A stretch of DNA of 21,268 nucleotides from an uncultured Eubacteriales bacterium (lineage in GTDB: Bacteria; Bacillota; Clostridia; Oscillospirales; Oscillospiraceae). The notes below the pieces were generated by a model. That model worked only from the letters and a program-made list of their open reading frames with translations, made no database searches and was not told the DNA's origin. Of this stretch, positions 21,220 through 21,268 are shown one piece after another. The stretch lies in contig URVR01000005.1 in assembly GCA_900551355.1 (NCBI GenBank), positions 1 to 21,268 on the forward strand. The letters are read 5' to 3'. Within the stretch, counting starts at the first letter, position 1, and each line of letters starts with the position of its first letter. The position numbers and the translations under genes are program-made.

Positions 21220-21268
21220 CTGTCTCTTATACACATCTGACGCTGCCGACGATCGCATAAGTGTAGAT
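21220..21268 (-). other. Illumina Nextera adapter with i5 index (artefact), inverted copy
   Basis: The last 49 bases are the exact reverse complement of the first 49: the mosaic end (CTGTCTCTTATACACATCT), the read-1 primer complement, the index TCGCATAA and ATGTAGAT-type P5 end. The pair forms a false terminal inverted repeat. Biological sequence ends at 21219 inside the polyferredoxin gene. Confidence 0.97.

Noticed and set aside
1..21268. Terminal inverted repeat suggesting a transposon or linear plasmid
   Set aside because: The 49-bp repeats are exactly the Illumina Nextera adapter plus index, so they are a library artefact.

Overview
This is a 21.3 kb GC-rich bacterial contig, most likely from a gut-type member of the Clostridia (Oscillospiraceae-like Bacillota). 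That placement is an inference from strong AGGAGG-type ribosome binding sites, near-consensus TTGACA/TATAAT promoters, short MKK...LxxC lipoproteins, an acetoin-dehydrogenase-style E1 and a cell-surface anchor fragment with a PKTFD motif. Both extreme ends (1-49 and 21220-21268) are not biological: they are inverted copies of an Illumina Nextera adapter with index, so both terminal genes are cut by the contig edge. No tRNA, rRNA, CRISPR array or intact insertion sequence was seen.

Region 1 (50-9939) is a divergent catabolic locus. On the minus strand lie a DeoR-family regulator and a truncated aldo/keto reductase. Facing away, from a strong promoter at 1537-1566, is an eight-gene plus-strand operon: ribose-type ABC substrate-binding lipoprotein, double-domain ATPase, permease, E1 alpha and E1 beta of an AcoAB-like TPP-dependent dehydrogenase, an 81-residue lipoyl-domain-only protein, a 217-residue catalytic-domain-only E2 acyltransferase, and an FGGY kinase close to glycerol kinase. 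A perfect 27-bp inverted repeat terminates it.

Region 2 (9947-15740) completes the same complex. On the minus strand are dihydrolipoamide dehydrogenase (E3) and an MBL-fold hydrolase. Divergent from E3 are a LacI-family regulator, a lipoate-protein ligase, a HAD (Cof-type) phosphatase and an unknown 153-residue protein, closed by a 22-bp-stem terminator. The window therefore holds E1, E2, E3, the lipoyl carrier and its lipoylating enzyme, tied to import and phosphorylation of a small carbohydrate-like molecule. My reading is a pathway in which an imported alpha-hydroxyketone or sugar-like compound is cleaved oxidatively to an acyl-CoA. The split E2 that lacks a peripheral-subunit-binding domain is the most unusual element.

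Region 3 (15768-19644) is a patchwork: a frameshifted, N-terminally truncated ADP-ribosylglycohydrolase pseudogene, a small alarmone synthetase, a TetR regulator divergent from an NAD-dependent epimerase-like SDR, and a stray C-terminal fragment of a surface protein. Base composition falls in the alarmone synthetase/TetR part, consistent with acquisition or rearrangement.

Region 4 (19699-21219) is a minus-strand redox pair: a membrane polyferredoxin (5' end cut by the contig end) overlapping by ATGA a TlpA-like thioredoxin-fold lipoprotein.
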